A stretch of DNA of 64,000 bases from Gemmatimonadota bacterium (GTDB taxonomy: Bacteria > Gemmatimonadota > Gemmatimonadetes > Palauibacterales > Palauibacteraceae): assembly GCA_022826685.1 (NCBI GenBank), contig JAJDUL010000020.1, forward strand, positions 1 to 64,000, written 5' to 3'. The notes beneath the pieces were generated by a model. The model was not told where the DNA came from. It searched no databases and saw only the letters and a list, made by a program, of their open reading frames with translations. Each line of letters begins with the position of its first letter. Position 1 is the stretch's first letter. A program made the translations under genes and the position numbers. Below are positions 17,051 to 27,677 of this stretch, piece after piece.

Positions 17051-18006
17051 GCGCCACCTCCGTTCCCGCTCGGGCCGGCCTCACCGACGCCGTCCCGGTC
17101 CGCACGACCCTCGGCGGCGCCCGTCTCGCCGGACCCATCGGCCGGGGGAGAATCCTCCATGTCCGCGCGCACGAACGCCTCGCCGACGTCCAGGTCGCCG
17201 AGCGGACCTTCCCACTCCGTCCGCATGCGCGCGAAACGGGCCAGAATCGAGTGGCGGAGAGCCGCGACGAGCCCGGAATCGGAACCGCCGAGTCCGAGGA
17301 GTTCCTTCGAGGGCGCCCATCCGCGCGTCACATCCGCATAACGTCTAAGCGTGTCCTCGTAGCCATCGTAGAATCGGTCGCCGCTCATCTCCTGCCCGAC
17401 CCACCCCTCGCGAAGGCGCGCGAGTTCGCGAAGCGCGAGATCGCCGGGGCCGAGGGGGACTTCGGCGGCGGTCGCCGCGCCCCGGCGACCCCAGGTCCAC
17501 CAGGCGAGGCCGGCGAGCGCCGCGGCCAGCAGGAGCAGCCACCAAGGCAGCGCCCGCAGACTCAGCAGGGGCCGGGCATCCCGCAACTCGAGCGGATCCT
17601 CCGCGGCCGGAAGCACGCTCACGACGGGGACCGGCGGGGGCTGCAGCCGACGGGTCACGCCGCCCGCGGACGCGAGTTCCACCTCCACCGGCGGGATGAC
17701 GAGCGTATCCGCGCGCCACGCGCGCATCGGGTACTCCGCTTCCCAGCGCCGACCCTCTTCCACGGACCGGATCTGCACCGGTCCCGTCTGCTCGATCGAC
17801 TCCGGCCCGTCGATGAGCGCGGGGAAACGGATCTCTCCGGATCTCTCCTGCCCGACGATGAGGCGGACCGTGAACTCCTCGCCGACCCGGACGGACGGCG
17901 GGAGGACCGTCGCCTCGAGGTCGACCGCCGACTGCGCGGCCAGACCCGGGGCGAGTCCCAGCCCCAGGCCCAGGGCAATCCGGGCCGTCCGCCGGGATCG
18001 CCTCAC
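17047..18006 (-). CDS. BatD/DUF4381-like membrane protein
   Basis: 319 aa. The frame extends further upstream, but GTG 18006 is chosen: it overlaps the DUF58 stop as GTGA, GGAGG sits 5 nt before it, and it begins a signal peptide (RIALGLGLGLAPGLAAQS). A beta-rich periplasmic domain follows (VDLEATVLPPSVRVGEEFTV, about 28-150), typical of BatD-type oxygen-tolerance proteins. One transmembrane helix (LPWWLLLLAAALAGLAWW) and a cytoplasmic tail like that of DUF4381 proteins complete it. It probably sits with BatA and BatB in the inner membrane. Confidence 0.75.
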   Translation of the reverse strand: MRRSRRTARIALGLGLGLAPGLAAQSAVDLEATVLPPSVRVGEEFTVRLIVGQERSGEIRFPALIDGPESIEQTGPVQIRSVEEGRRWEAEYPMRAWRADTLVIPPVEVELASAGGVTRRLQPPPVPVVSVLPAAEDPLELRDARPLLSLRALPWWLLLLAAALAGLAWWTWGRRGAATAAEVPLGPGDLALRELARLREGWVGQEMSGDRFYDGYEDTLRRYADVTRGWAPSKELLGLGGSDSGLVAALRHSILARFARMRTEWEGPLGDLDVGEAFVRADMEDSPPADGSGETGAAEGRADRDGVGEAGPSGNGGGA

Positions 18007-18931
18007 CGGAGCCTCCGCCGGCCGCGGGCCGCGAAGAAGCCGGAGAGCCGGGACTCGTACGGGGTGTCGGTGCGCAGCCGCATGAGGTCGACATGGCAGT
18101 GCGCGCACAGCCGTTCCAGCGTCCGCGCATCGGTGGTCGCGTGCTCCGCGAGCCGCTGCCGAAGCGCCGCGTCTCCGAGGTCGACCACGGCGCGGTCCCC
18201 CGTTTCCGGGTCCACGACTTCCACCCAGCCCGATGCGGGGATCGTCGTTTCCGCGGGGTCATCGATCGCGAGCGCGATGACGTCGTGGCGACCCGAGAGC
18301 CCCAGCAGCGGTCGGGCCAGGTTCCCGGCGCCCACGAAATCCGAGATCACGAACACGAGCGAGCGGACGGTCAGCATGCGCGCCGCGGTGACGAGCGCGA
18401 GGTCGAGGTCCGTTCCCTTCCCCTCCGGCCGGACGGAAACCAGTTCATGCAGGAGGCGGAGGTTGCGGTTGCGGCCCCGCGCCGGCCGCGCGTAGCGCTC
18501 GATCCGGTCGGAGAAGAGAAGCATGCCCACCGGATCCCCCGCACGCATCGCCGCGAGGGCGAGGGTGCTCGCCACCTCCGCGACGAGGTCGCGTTTCAGC
18601 GCCTTCCGCGTGCCGAACTCGTTCGAGGCCGAGACATCGACGACGAGGAGAACGGCGAGTTCCCGTTCCTCGACGAAACGCTTCACGTACGGGCGGCGCA
18701 TGCGGGCGGTCACCTTCCAGTCGATCGCCTGGAACGGGTCGCCCGGCTGATACTCGCGGACTTCGGAGAACTCGATGCCGTGCCCGCGGAAGAGCGACGG
18801 GTAAGGTCCGAGAGCCGGGTTGTCCATGAACCGCCGGCTCTTCAACTCCAGCCGCCGAACCTCTTTCGACGCGGCACCGGAGTCGGCCGTCGGCGCCGGC
18901 CGTCGCGGGCGCCACAGGAAGTCGGGCAGCC

Positions 18932-18935
<4 letters not shown>
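18003..18935 (-). CDS. DUF58 domain protein of the MoxR/Bat cluster
   Basis: 310 aa cytoplasmic protein with the DUF58 core (FSEVREYQPGDPFQAIDWKV, about residues 55-75) and a degenerate VWA-like fold after it (LLVVDVSASNEFG). It is always found beside MoxR ATPases and is thought to be their client or adaptor. GTG 18935 overlaps the moxR stop as GTGA. A CAHCHVDLMRL segment near the C-terminus contains Cys and His that could bind metal; this is speculative. Confidence 0.88.
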
Positions 18936-19954
<1,019 letters not shown>

Positions 19955-20003
19955 GCGCCTTCTCGCTGTCGCGGTGATGGTCGGTCTGTCAGCCGCCCGA
20001 TGT

Positions 20004-20744
20004 TCACTCCAGAACCGCCCCGGAGCAAGCGGGGCCCGCCGCACGCTCGAGCGCCGCCCGCTCCTTCGGAGACAACTCACGGGTCGCTCCCGCTGCCAGA
20101 GCGCCCAGTCGAATCGGACCGAACGAGGTCCTGCGCAACCTCAGCAGCGTGACGCCGAGCGAGGCGAGCATGCGTCGAATCTCCCGGTTTCTTCCTTCCG
20201 CCAGGACGATCTCGACGGTGGGCGACGACGTATGCGGAGGCGTGATCCAGCGTGCGCGGCGGGCTCGCGCGGGTCCGTCTTCGAGCGCCACGCCGGCCCG
20301 CAGCCGATCCGGAAGCTCGGCCGTCACGGGTCCGCGCAGTCTCGCGTGGTAGACCCGCTCGATTCCGGTCCGGGGGTGGAGGAGCCGATGTACGACGTCT
20401 CCTTCATTCGACAGGAGGAGGAGGCCCTCGCTCATGAAATCCAGCCGGCCGACGTGAGGCAGGTGGCGGACCTCGGCGGCGAGCAGGTCGTAGATGATCG
20501 GACGCCCGCCGGGATCATGCCGCGTGCACGTGTACCCCGGCGGCTTGTGGAGCGCCAGCCAGAGTACCGGCTTCAGGCGGACGCGGCGGCGGTCCAGTTC
20601 GACGTGTGCGGAATCCGGATCCACCGTCGTCCCGAGCTTCGTCACGACTTCGCCGTTCACGCGGACGCGGCCGCTGACGATGAGATCTTCGCTCCCGCGG
20701 CGGGAAGCCACCCCTGCCCTGGCAAGATACTTCTGCAGTCGCAT
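20004..20744 (-). CDS. rluB: 23S rRNA pseudouridine synthase, RluB/RsuA family
   Basis: 246 aa enzyme that isomerises a uridine in rRNA. ATG 20744 is chosen because it begins the S4 RNA-binding domain (MRLQKYLARAGVASRRGSED); the longer frame overlaps scpB. The catalytic aspartate is D102 in GRLDFMSEGLLLL. The end of the fold carries EGRNREIRRMLASLG, typical of the RsuA/RluB/E/F group. It lies 22 bp behind scpB, the common scpA-scpB-rluB order. RluB is preferred over RsuA because of this context. Confidence 0.9.
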   Translation of the reverse strand: MRLQKYLARAGVASRRGSEDLIVSGRVRVNGEVVTKLGTTVDPDSAHVELDRRRVRLKPVLWLALHKPPGYTCTRHDPGGRPIIYDLLAAEVRHLPHVGRLDFMSEGLLLLSNEGDVVHRLLHPRTGIERVYHARLRGPVTAELPDRLRAGVALEDGPARARRARWITPPHTSSPTVEIVLAEGRNREIRRMLASLGVTLLRLRRTSFGPIRLGALAAGATRELSPKERAALERAAGPACSGAVLE

Positions 20745-20766
20745 GAGCCGTCGGCACCCGGTGTGG

Positions 20767-21348
20767 CTAGCTGTCGCCAGGTTCTTCCGGCGGCGGCGCG
20801 CCATCGGCGAACGCCTCCGAGTCGGTGCGCACGAGCGCCACGGACAGCTCCTCCGGCGCCGGGAGGTCATCCAGCGACTGCAGGGCGAAGTGATCCAGAA
20901 AACGGGCTGTCGTCCCGTAGAGGAGCGGCCGCCCGAGCCCCTCCCCCCGCCCGGTGACCTCGATCAGCTCCCAGTCCTGGAGAGTGCGCAGCACCGAAGT
21001 GGACGCCACGCCCCGGATCTCCTCGACCTCGATCCGGCCGATGGGCTGCCGGTACGCGATGATCGCGAGCGTCTCGAGCGCGGCCCGGGAAAGCGTCGGA
21101 GGCCGGGGCACCGACTCGAACCGCTCGAGGTACGGCACGAATTCCGGACGCGTGAGGATCTGGAATCCGTCCCCCAGCTGGTAGACCTGGAAGGCCCGTC
21201 CGTCCGTGTCGTAGTGCTCGCGCAACGCGGCGAGCGCCTCCCGGACGCGCCGGACGTCGAGCGCGTCGTCCGCCCGGGCGAGTTCGCGCGCGGTGAGCGG
21301 CGTCTGGCTGGCGAACAGCGCGGCTTCCACGATCTGCTCGGGACTCAC
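20767..21348 (-). CDS. scpB: Segregation and condensation protein ScpB
   Basis: 193 aa winged-helix kleisin-partner that with ScpA and SMC compacts and segregates the chromosome. It shows the family's two winged-helix domains, including LSRAALETLAIIAYRQPIGR and VRGVASTSVLRTLQDWELIE-type sequence. GTG 21348 overlaps the scpA stop as GTGA. The C-terminus is a short acidic tail (PPPEEPGDS). Length is normal. Confidence 0.93.
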   Translation of the reverse strand: MSPEQIVEAALFASQTPLTARELARADDALDVRRVREALAALREHYDTDGRAFQVYQLGDGFQILTRPEFVPYLERFESVPRPPTLSRAALETLAIIAYRQPIGRIEVEEIRGVASTSVLRTLQDWELIEVTGRGEGLGRPLLYGTTARFLDHFALQSLDDLPAPEELSVALVRTDSEAFADGAPPPEEPGDS

Positions 21349-22121
21349 GCCGTCCCCTCTCCCCCGTTATCCCGCGAGCGGGATCCGAACAGCCAGATCG
21401 CACCGAATCGCTTCACCTGCTCCAGCCTCAGGAGCTGCTGTCTGGCGAGTTCCAGACAGGCGAGCAGCGCCGCGACGACGTGCTGACGCTCCTGCCACGA
21501 ATCGAACAGCCGGTTGAACGGCACCCGGCGGCTCTCGCCCAGCAGACGTCGGATGACGACGATCTTGTCCTCGACCGGGACGATGCGGATGGGGGCGACA
21601 TGCGTCGTGACGGGATCCGGGCCCCGGATATCGCCGAGCACCGCAAGGAAGTCGTCGGGCGTCGTCGCGAGTTCGAGGTCCTCGGCCTCGCGCGGAGGCC
21701 GCGGAGGCAGGAAGCCCTTCGACATGTGTCGCCGCCGCTCCAGTTCGGCCGCGCCCAGCGTCCGCGCAATCTCCTGAAACAGCTCGTACTCCAGGAGACG
21801 CCGCACGAGTTCGGCCCGCGGGTCATCTTCCCATTCCGTGTCGCTGCGCCCCGGCAGCAGGAGTTGCGCCTTGATGTGGACCAGGGTCGCGGCGAGTTCC
21901 AGAAACTCCCCGGCGCGATCGAGTTCCAGGCGGTCGAGGCCCTCGGTGAGGGCTTCCTGGAACTGCCGGGTTATGGTGGAGATCGGGATATCGAAGATGT
22001 CGATGTCCTGCGAACGGATGAGGTGCAGGAGAAGATCCAGGGGACCCTGAAACCGGTCGAGCTCCACGACGAACGGCTGCGCCGCCCGCTGGCTTGGAAG
22101 TCGGTTGGGAACCGCCGTCAA
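21345..22121 (-). CDS. scpA: Segregation and condensation protein ScpA (kleisin)
   Basis: 258 aa kleisin bridging SMC heads. N-terminal signature FQGPLDLLLHLIRSQDIDIF and STITRQFQEAL are clear, as is LELAATLVHIKAQLLLP. TTG 22121 is chosen because AGGGAGG (22127-22133) precedes it at a workable distance. GTG 22136, five codons earlier, is possible but has no ribosome binding site. The C-terminal winged helix ends RFGAIWLFGSRSR. First gene of scpA-scpB-rluB, divergent from rpsT. Confidence 0.92.
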   Translation of the reverse strand: MTAVPNRLPSQRAAQPFVVELDRFQGPLDLLLHLIRSQDIDIFDIPISTITRQFQEALTEGLDRLELDRAGEFLELAATLVHIKAQLLLPGRSDTEWEDDPRAELVRRLLEYELFQEIARTLGAAELERRRHMSKGFLPPRPPREAEDLELATTPDDFLAVLGDIRGPDPVTTHVAPIRIVPVEDKIVVIRRLLGESRRVPFNRLFDSWQERQHVVAALLACLELARQQLLRLEQVKRFGAIWLFGSRSRDNGGEGTA

Positions 22122-22267
22122 GGAACCTCCCTGCACGCTCGGGCCGGCGGAAACCGAGGATCGCCGACCGATCCGTGCCTAATGTAGCACGGGCGTACCG
22201 GCGGCGCGTACCCCCGACACACGCCTTTCCCCGAATATGCCGATCGCCTTTCGCCGGACATTCCGAG

Positions 22268-22296
22268 TTGGAGGTATCGGGCAAGTCTCGTATGTT
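22268..22296 (+). promoter_or_regulatory. Predicted promoter of rpsT
   Basis: TTGGAG (22268-22273) and TATGTT (22291-22296) are separated by 17 bp, 41 bp before the rpsT start. The leader contains AGAAGGA, the ribosome binding site. Confidence 0.5.
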
Positions 22297-22337
22297 CCCG
22301 CGTTGATTTTCGGACGGAAGAAAAAAGAAGGAATCGA

Positions 22338-22592
22338 ATGCCGAATAACGAGAGTCAGAAGAAGCGGCTGCGCCAGTCGCGCGCGAGGAGACTCCGGAAC
22401 CGCCAGGTGCGGTCGGAGATCCGGACGAGGACCAAGCACCTCCTCGCGACGGAATCGCCGGACGAGGCCACGCCGGCGCTGTCCGAACTGTACCGCATTC
22501 TCGACAGAGCGACCCGGCGAAACGTCATCAAGGCGAACACCGCGGCACGGCAGAAGGCGCGAGCGGCGCGGCACGTCAACAGCCTGGGGTAG
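22338..22592 (+). CDS. rpsT: 30S ribosomal protein bS20
   Basis: 84 aa basic, all-helical protein binding the 5' domain of 16S rRNA. It begins with the typical MPNNESQKKRLRQSRARRLR and ends NTAARQKARAARHVNSLG. AAGGA lies 6 nt before the ATG. It stands alone, convergent with pyrC, 13 bp from the pyrC stop. Confidence 0.96.
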   Translation: MPNNESQKKRLRQSRARRLRNRQVRSEIRTRTKHLLATESPDEATPALSELYRILDRATRRNVIKANTAARQKARAARHVNSLG

Positions 22593-22605
22593 CGCCGGCG
22601 CGGGG

Positions 22606-23904
22606 TCAGTCCCGGTAGCGGGTCTCGCCGCCGACGATCGTGCGCTTCACGCGTCCCGTCACCTCCCAACCGCTGAAGGGCGTGTTCCGGCTCTTCGAGC
22701 GGAAGCTCGCGGGGTCGACCGTCCACTCCTCCTCCGGGTCGAAGAGGACGATGTCCGCTCGACTGCCGGGGCGCAGGGAGCCGCCTTCGATCCCCATCAA
22801 CCGGGCCGGCGCCGTGGACATCCGCTCGACGAGATCGAAGAGCGGGAGATCCCCCGGCTTCACGAGTTCGCCGATGCACACGGCGAGCGCGGTCTCGAGA
22901 CCGACGATGCCGAACGGCGCATCGTCGAACTCGCGTTCCTTCTCCTCGTAGTGGTGCGGGGCGTGGTCCGTGGCCACGCACTCCAGCACGCCGTCGATGA
23001 GCCCCTGCCGCACCGCCAGGCGGTCGGCCGCGGACCGGAGCGGCGGGTTCATCTTGGCCTCCGTGCGGTAGCCGCGCACCGCCTCTTCGGTCAGCGCCAT
23101 GTGGTGAGGCGAGGCCTCGCCGCTCACCCGCACGCCGCGCTCGCGCGCGAGGCGGATGAGTTCGACCGCTTCGCGGGTCGAGACGTGCTGAACGTGTACG
23201 TGCCCGCCCGTGAGTTCCGCGAGGTAGATGTCCCGCGCGACGACCGTGGCCTCCGAGGCGTTCGGGATCCCGCGCAGGCCGAGCGCGGTGGCCACGGCGC
23301 CTTCGTTCATCACCCCTCCGGCCGAGAGCGCCATGTCCTCCGCATGCTGAAGGACGGGGATCCCGAAGGACTGCGTGTACTCGAGCAGGCGCCGCATGAG
23401 CGCCGGATCATGGATCGGGTGTCCGTCGTCGGTGATCGCGACCGCGCCCGCCTCGACCAGGCCGCCGATTTCGGTCATCTGCTTGCCGGCGAGGCCGAGC
23501 GAGGCGGCGGCCACGGGACTCACGCGCGCCCCGCCCTCCCCCTTCCGGGCCCAGCGCCGCGCCTCTTCCCGCACGAAGCCGACCGCGGCGGGGTCGTCGA
23601 GCGGCGGGTCCGTGTTCGGCATCGCCCAGATCGTCGTGAAGCCGCCCGCCGCCGCGGCCTGCGCGCCCGTGCGGATCGTCTCCTTGTGCTCGGCGCCCGG
23701 CTCCCTCAGGTGGACGTGCACGTCGATCAGTCCCGGCGCGACGACGAGTCCCTGCGCGTCGATCAGGGGGATGCCCTCCGGCCCGGCCACGCCCCGCTCG
23801 ACCGCTTCGACCCGTCCATCCCGCACGAGGACGTCCCGCACCTCGTCCAGCCCCGCGGAGGGATCGATCACCCGGCCGCCGGTGAGAAGGAGCGATCCGC
23901 TCAC
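22606..23904 (-). CDS. pyrC: Dihydroorotase PyrC
   Basis: 432 aa amidohydrolase that cyclises carbamoyl-aspartate to dihydroorotate, third step of pyrimidine synthesis. Metal ligands appear in [17 protein letters not shown] and ATDHAPHH; substrate-binding MNPPLRS is present. GTG 23904 overlaps the pyrB stop as GTGA. The much longer open frame upstream of it is antiparallel noise inside pyrB. Sequence and length fit the class I bacterial dihydroorotase that works with PyrB. End of the pyrR-pyrB-pyrC operon. Confidence 0.95.
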   Translation of the reverse strand: MSGSLLLTGGRVIDPSAGLDEVRDVLVRDGRVEAVERGVAGPEGIPLIDAQGLVVAPGLIDVHVHLREPGAEHKETIRTGAQAAAAGGFTTIWAMPNTDPPLDDPAAVGFVREEARRWARKGEGGARVSPVAAASLGLAGKQMTEIGGLVEAGAVAITDDGHPIHDPALMRRLLEYTQSFGIPVLQHAEDMALSAGGVMNEGAVATALGLRGIPNASEATVVARDIYLAELTGGHVHVQHVSTREAVELIRLARERGVRVSGEASPHHMALTEEAVRGYRTEAKMNPPLRSAADRLAVRQGLIDGVLECVATDHAPHHYEEKEREFDDAPFGIVGLETALAVCIGELVKPGDLPLFDLVERMSTAPARLMGIEGGSLRPGSRADIVLFDPEEEWTVDPASFRSKSRNTPFSGWEVTGRVKRTIVGGETRYRD

Positions 23905-24875
23905 GGTGCCCCCGCCTTGGCGTCTTCGGCCAGCTCCGGGCGTCCGCCCGCGAGCAGGTAGAGGACGGCCATCCGCACGGCGACCCCGTTCGTCACCTGC
24001 GGAAGGATCACCGAGCGCGGACCGTCCGCCACGTCGGAGTCGATCTCGACGCCCCGATTCATCGGCCCGGGGTGGAGGACGATCATCTCGTCGCCGGCGC
24101 GACCGAGGCGCTCGGAGCTGACGCCGAACACCCGGTTGTACTCGCGCAGCGAGGGGACGTAGCCGCCCTCCATCCGCTCCAGCTGAAGCCGCAGCACGTA
24201 GAGGACGTCGCACCACTCGATCGCCTCTTCGATCGACCCCAGCCGCTGCACGCCCAGCTCCTCGATCCCGGCCGGGATCAGGGTGCGCGGCCCGCACACG
24301 GCGACGTCGGCCCCGCATTTCAAGAGGCCCCAGATGTTCGAGCGCGCGACCCGCGAGTGCAGGATGTCGCCGACGATGCAGACGCGCCGGCCCGCGATGG
24401 CCCCGAACCGGTCACGGATCGTCAACAGGTCGAGGAGGGCCTGCGTGGGATGCTCGTGCTGACCGTCGCCGGCGTTGATGACGTTGGAGGGAATCCGGTC
24501 CGCGAGGAACTTCGCCGCCCCGGACGATCCGTGACGCACGACGACCATGTGAATCCTCATCGCCTCGAGGTTCCGCGCCGTGTCGACGAGCGTTTCGCCT
24601 TTCTGCACCGCGGAGCCCGCGGAGGAGATGTTCACCGTATCGGCCGAGAGCCGCTTCTCCGCGAACTCGAAGCTGATGCGGGTCCGGGTCGAGGGTTCGA
24701 AGAAGAGGTTGACGATGGTCTGCCCGCGGAGGACCGGCACCTTCTTGATCTTGCGCTCGCTGATCTCCTTGAAGGGCTCCGCGGTATCGAGAATCGCCTC
24801 GATCTGGCCCCCCGTGAGGGATTCGAGTCCGATGAGGTCCTTTCCGAACCCGGGTTCCCGGCCCTGGGTCGTCAT
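23901..24875 (-). CDS. pyrB: Aspartate carbamoyltransferase catalytic subunit PyrB
   Basis: 324 aa enzyme joining carbamoyl phosphate to aspartate. Carbamoyl-phosphate motif [24 protein letters not shown] and LHPGPMNRG are intact. ATG 24875 overlaps the pyrR stop as ATGA. No pyrI regulatory subunit is nearby, which fits the PyrB-PyrC type assemblies of many bacteria. Confidence 0.96.
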   Translation of the reverse strand: MTTQGREPGFGKDLIGLESLTGGQIEAILDTAEPFKEISERKIKKVPVLRGQTIVNLFFEPSTRTRISFEFAEKRLSADTVNISSAGSAVQKGETLVDTARNLEAMRIHMVVVRHGSSGAAKFLADRIPSNVINAGDGQHEHPTQALLDLLTIRDRFGAIAGRRVCIVGDILHSRVARSNIWGLLKCGADVAVCGPRTLIPAGIEELGVQRLGSIEEAIEWCDVLYVLRLQLERMEGGYVPSLREYNRVFGVSSERLGRAGDEMIVLHPGPMNRGVEIDSDVADGPRSVILPQVTNGVAVRMAVLYLLAGGRPELAEDAKAGAP

Positions 24876-25423
24876 GCTCCCGCCTCCGGAGCGGTGGGGA
24901 GGGCGACGATGTCGACGCCCCAGTCGCCGTCCGTGTCCGATACGCGCACCGCCACGTCCTGGTTGGGGCCGACTTCGATCACGCGGCCGACGTAGTCGGG
25001 CTGGATCGGGAGCTGGCGCCCCCCGCGATCCACGAGGACGCAGAGCTGGATCCGGCGCGCCCGCCCGAAGTCCGACAGCTCCCGGAGCGCGGCCCGGATC
25101 GTTCGTCCGGTGTGCAGCACGTCGTCGACGATGACGATGTGCGCGTCTTCGATCGACTCCGGGATGCGGGTCGTCCCGACGAGAGGGAGCGCGCCGACCT
25201 GCCCGAAATCGTCGCGATAGAGGGTGATGTCGAGCGAGCCGATGGGGACGGGGCCGCGCGTCGGCTCGAGGTGGCGGCCGATCTCGGCCGCGATCGAATC
25301 GCCGCGGCGGTGGATGCCGATGAGGATGAGGCGGGCGTCGGGCTCGATCGCCCGGTCAAGCTGCGCGGAAAGCTCGGCAAGGAGCCCTCGGGCAGCGGCC
25401 TCGTCGAGGACGTTGTGCGTCAG
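24872..25423 (-). CDS. pyrR: PyrR, pyrimidine operon regulator / uracil phosphoribosyltransferase (apparent CTG start)
   Basis: PyrR senses UMP/UTP and controls pyr mRNA, and can act as a uracil phosphoribosyltransferase. The whole family sequence is present: [41 protein letters not shown], the PRPP loop [17 protein letters not shown], and [18 protein letters not shown]. No ATG, GTG or TTG exists in frame between the upstream stop (25468-25466) and the conserved core. CTG 25423 gives 183 aa and an N-terminus matching other PyrR proteins (L-THNVLDE). A usual gene caller would start at GTG 25120 and lose half the protein, including the LYRDD segment. First gene of pyrR-pyrB-pyrC, behind a strong promoter. 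Confidence 0.85.
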   Translation of the reverse strand: MTHNVLDEAAARGLLAELSAQLDRAIEPDARLILIGIHRRGDSIAAEIGRHLEPTRGPVPIGSLDITLYRDDFGQVGALPLVGTTRIPESIEDAHIVIVDDVLHTGRTIRAALRELSDFGRARRIQLCVLVDRGGRQLPIQPDYVGRVIEVGPNQDVAVRVSDTDGDWGVDIVALPTAPEAGA

Positions 25424-25505
25424 TGTCGTCTCGGCTTCGCTCGATCCGTCGCGGGCGGCTCGGCGTCAGCAGCCCGTGGCTGCCGAGCGGCCCCGGTCGG
25501 GCGGG

Positions 25506-25534
25506 AGTATAGATCGCGCCCCTGCCGCGATCAA
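25506..25534 (-). promoter_or_regulatory. Predicted promoter of pyrR-pyrB-pyrC
   Basis: On the minus strand TTGATC (25534-25529) and TATACT (25511-25506) have a 17-bp spacer. The leader of about 75 nt can fold: CTCGGC pairs with GCCGAG around an inner AGCC-ACG-GGCT stem. I could not match this to a known PyrR-binding loop. Confidence 0.65.
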
Positions 25535-25570
25535 CGTCGCCCGCCTCCCCTCTTCCCGCGCCAACCTGCG

Positions 25571-25600
25571 TTGACCCTCGCAAGATCGCTCTGGTAGGTT
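25571..25600 (+). promoter_or_regulatory. Possible promoter of the NhaC-type gene
   Basis: TTGACC (25571-25576) and TAGGTT (25595-25600) with an 18-bp spacer. The -10 fits a TANNNT pattern and ends only 5 nt before the ATG at 25606, so the transcript would be leaderless or nearly so. GGTAGG in the same stretch could instead be a ribosome binding site. Confidence 0.35.
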
Positions 25601-25605
25601 CGGGC

Positions 25606-27567
25606 ATGCGCATACGATCCGACGTCTTCCGGCGCGCCGGACGGTGGCTTCTGTTGCCGGCGCTCGTCCTGCCCGCCTCACTCCCCGCCACCGCCTTTGC
25701 GCAGGATGGCCCCTCGCTCACCGTGGAGGGGCCCGCCGTCGTCCTCACGAATGTTCCCTTCTCTCTCACACTCCATACGGAGGACGGGGAGAACGCCCGC
25801 TATCGTGTGACATCCGCCTCGGGACGCGAACTCGCCGCCGGGAATCTGCCTATCCGCTCCGAGACCTCCGTCAGCGGGCTGCGGGCCGCGGAAGGGGACC
25901 TCCCGCTCTCCGTGCAGATGACCTCGGATCAGGGATCGGCGAATGCAAGCGTGGATCCGCCGCAATTCCCGGGCTGGATCAGCCTCCTTCCGCCGATCAT
26001 CGCCATCGCCCTCGCGCTCATCTTCCGCCACGTCGTCGTGTCGCTCTTCTTCGGCATCTGGCTGGGCGGGTTCTTCATCGCCGGCCTCGACCCGCTCGCC
26101 GGGCTGGGCCGCACCGTGGATACGTTCATCGTCCCTTCCCTCGCCGACACCGACAACGCCTCGATCCTCATGTTCTCCGCGCTGCTGAGCGCAATGGTGG
26201 GGGTGATCTCGCGCTCCGGGGGCACGCGCGGGATCGTCGAAGCCCTGCGGCCGCTGGCCACCACGCCGCGCCGCGCGCAACTCGCCACCTTCTTCGCGGG
26301 CGTCGGCATCTTCTTCGACGACTACGCGAACACGCTCATCGTCGGAAACACCTTCCGCCCCGTCACGGACAAGCTGAAGGTGTCGCGGGAGAAGCTGGCC
26401 TACCTCGTGGATTCGACGGCCGCCCCCGTCGTTACGATCGCCTTCGTGTCGACGTGGGTCGGTTTCGAGATCTCGCTGATCCGCGACGGACTCCGGATCG
26501 CCGCCGAGCAGACCGCCGACCCCGCGCTGGCCGGGGCGCTTGCCTCCGCGAGTCCCTTCACGGTCTTCCTTAGCAGCATCCCGTACCTCTTCTATCCGAT
26601 CCTCGCCCTGGTCATGGTCGCGGCGGTGATCGCCTCGCAGCGGGATTTCGGCCCCATGCACGGCGCGGAAGTGAGGGCACGCACCGGCGGCGGCGTCTTC
26701 CGGCCGGGGTCGCAGCTGATGGTGAACTCCGAGGAGACGGGACTCGATGCGCCGGAGGGCGTGCCTCTGCGCTGGTACAATGCGGCGATCCCCGTGCTGA
26801 CGGTGGTCCTTACGGTCCTTTTCGGGCTGTATTTCGACGGCCGCAGCGCCGTAGGGCCGGCGTCGCTCTGGGACACGTTCGGCGCGGCGGACCCGTTCAA
26901 GGCGATCCTGTGGGGTTCGCTCGCCGGCTGCCTGGTCGCGATCGGGCTGGCCGTGACGCAGCGCATCCTGACGCTGAGCCAGGCGCTCGACGGCTGGCTC
27001 GCCGGCATCCGCGCGATGACGATGGGGTTCGTGATCCTCACCCTCGCGTGGTCGCTCGGCGAGGTCACGAGTCAGCTCGCGACGGCGCCGTACCTGACCC
27101 AGATCCTCGAAGGCAACCTCGCGCCGGAACTCGTCCCGGTCATCACCTTCGTGACGGCCGCGATCGTCAGCTTCTGCACCGGCACTTCATGGGCCACTAT
27201 GACCATCCTGCTCCCGCTCGTGGTCCCGCTCATCGTCGCCCTCGGCGGCGCCACCGGCTTCGAGGCCGGAGGCGGCGAACTGCTCGTGAGTTCGGTCAGT
27301 TCGGTCCTCGCCGGGTCGATCTTCGGGGACCACTGCTCGCCCATCTCCGACACCACCGTGCTCAGTTCGATGGCGTCGGCGTGCGACCACATGGACCATG
27401 TGCGGACGCAACTTCCCTATGCGCTCGTCGTGGCGGTGGCCGCGATGCTCTTCGGCCATGTGGGGACGTCGTACGGACTGTCGCCCTGGATCGCCCACCT
27501 GCTGGGCATCGGCACGGTCATCGTCGTGTTGCGCTTCGTGGGAAGGCCCGTTTCCGCGGGAAGCTGA
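25606..27567 (+). CDS. NhaC-family Na+/H+ antiporter with N-terminal periplasmic domain
   Basis: 653 aa integral membrane protein. A cleavable signal peptide (about 1-32, ends ATAFAQ) is followed by a beta-rich, Ig-like periplasmic domain of about 90 residues (SLTVEGPAVVLTNVPFSLTL). About a dozen transmembrane helices follow, starting at WISLLPPIIAIALALIF. Antiporter-family motifs include GIFFDDYANTLIVGNTFRPV and SFCTGTSWATMTILLPL, plus FGDHCSPISDTTVLSS near the end. It probably exchanges Na+ for H+ or an organic acid. The extra N-terminal domain is not part of classical NhaC. Divergent from pyrR. Confidence 0.85.
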   Translation: MRIRSDVFRRAGRWLLLPALVLPASLPATAFAQDGPSLTVEGPAVVLTNVPFSLTLHTEDGENARYRVTSASGRELAAGNLPIRSETSVSGLRAAEGDLPLSVQMTSDQGSANASVDPPQFPGWISLLPPIIAIALALIFRHVVVSLFFGIWLGGFFIAGLDPLAGLGRTVDTFIVPSLADTDNASILMFSALLSAMVGVISRSGGTRGIVEALRPLATTPRRAQLATFFAGVGIFFDDYANTLIVGNTFRPVTDKLKVSREKLAYLVDSTAAPVVTIAFVSTWVGFEISLIRDGLRIAAEQTADPALAGALASASPFTVFLSSIPYLFYPILALVMVAAVIASQRDFGPMHGAEVRARTGGGVFRPGSQLMVNSEETGLDAPEGVPLRWYNAAIPVLTVVLTVLFGLYFDGRSAVGPASLWDTFGAADPFKAILWGSLAGCLVAIGLAVTQRILTLSQALDGWLAGIRAMTMGFVILTLAWSLGEVTSQLATAPYLTQILEGNLAPELVPVITFVTAAIVSFCTGTSWATMTILLPLVVPLIVALGGATGFEAGGGELLVSSVSSVLAGSIFGDHCSPISDTTVLSSMASACDHMDHVRTQLPYALVVAVAAMLFGHVGTSYGLSPWIAHLLGIGTVIVVLRFVGRPVSAGS

Positions 27568-27639
27568 CGGCCCCTCCGTCGCGCGCAGACGCGGGGTCGT
27601 CTCCCGGGGCCGGCGGGCAGCCGCCGTGACGCGGATTTC

Positions 27640-27668
27640 GTGACACGCGATTGATAATCCATTATCAT
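27640..27668 (+). promoter_or_regulatory. Promoter with overlapping Fur-box-like palindrome, merC-fur operon
   Basis: GTGACA (27640-27645) and TATCAT (27663-27668) are separated by 17 bp. Perfect palindrome TGATAAT-CC-ATTATCA (27652-27667) covers the -10 region. It equals a Fur-box 7-1-7 repeat except for a 2-nt centre. A Fur-family gene is in the operon it controls, so autorepression is likely. The -10 ends 9 nt before ATG 27678, implying a leaderless or nearly leaderless mRNA. Confidence 0.75.
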
Positions 27669-27677
27669 CTGGCCCTG

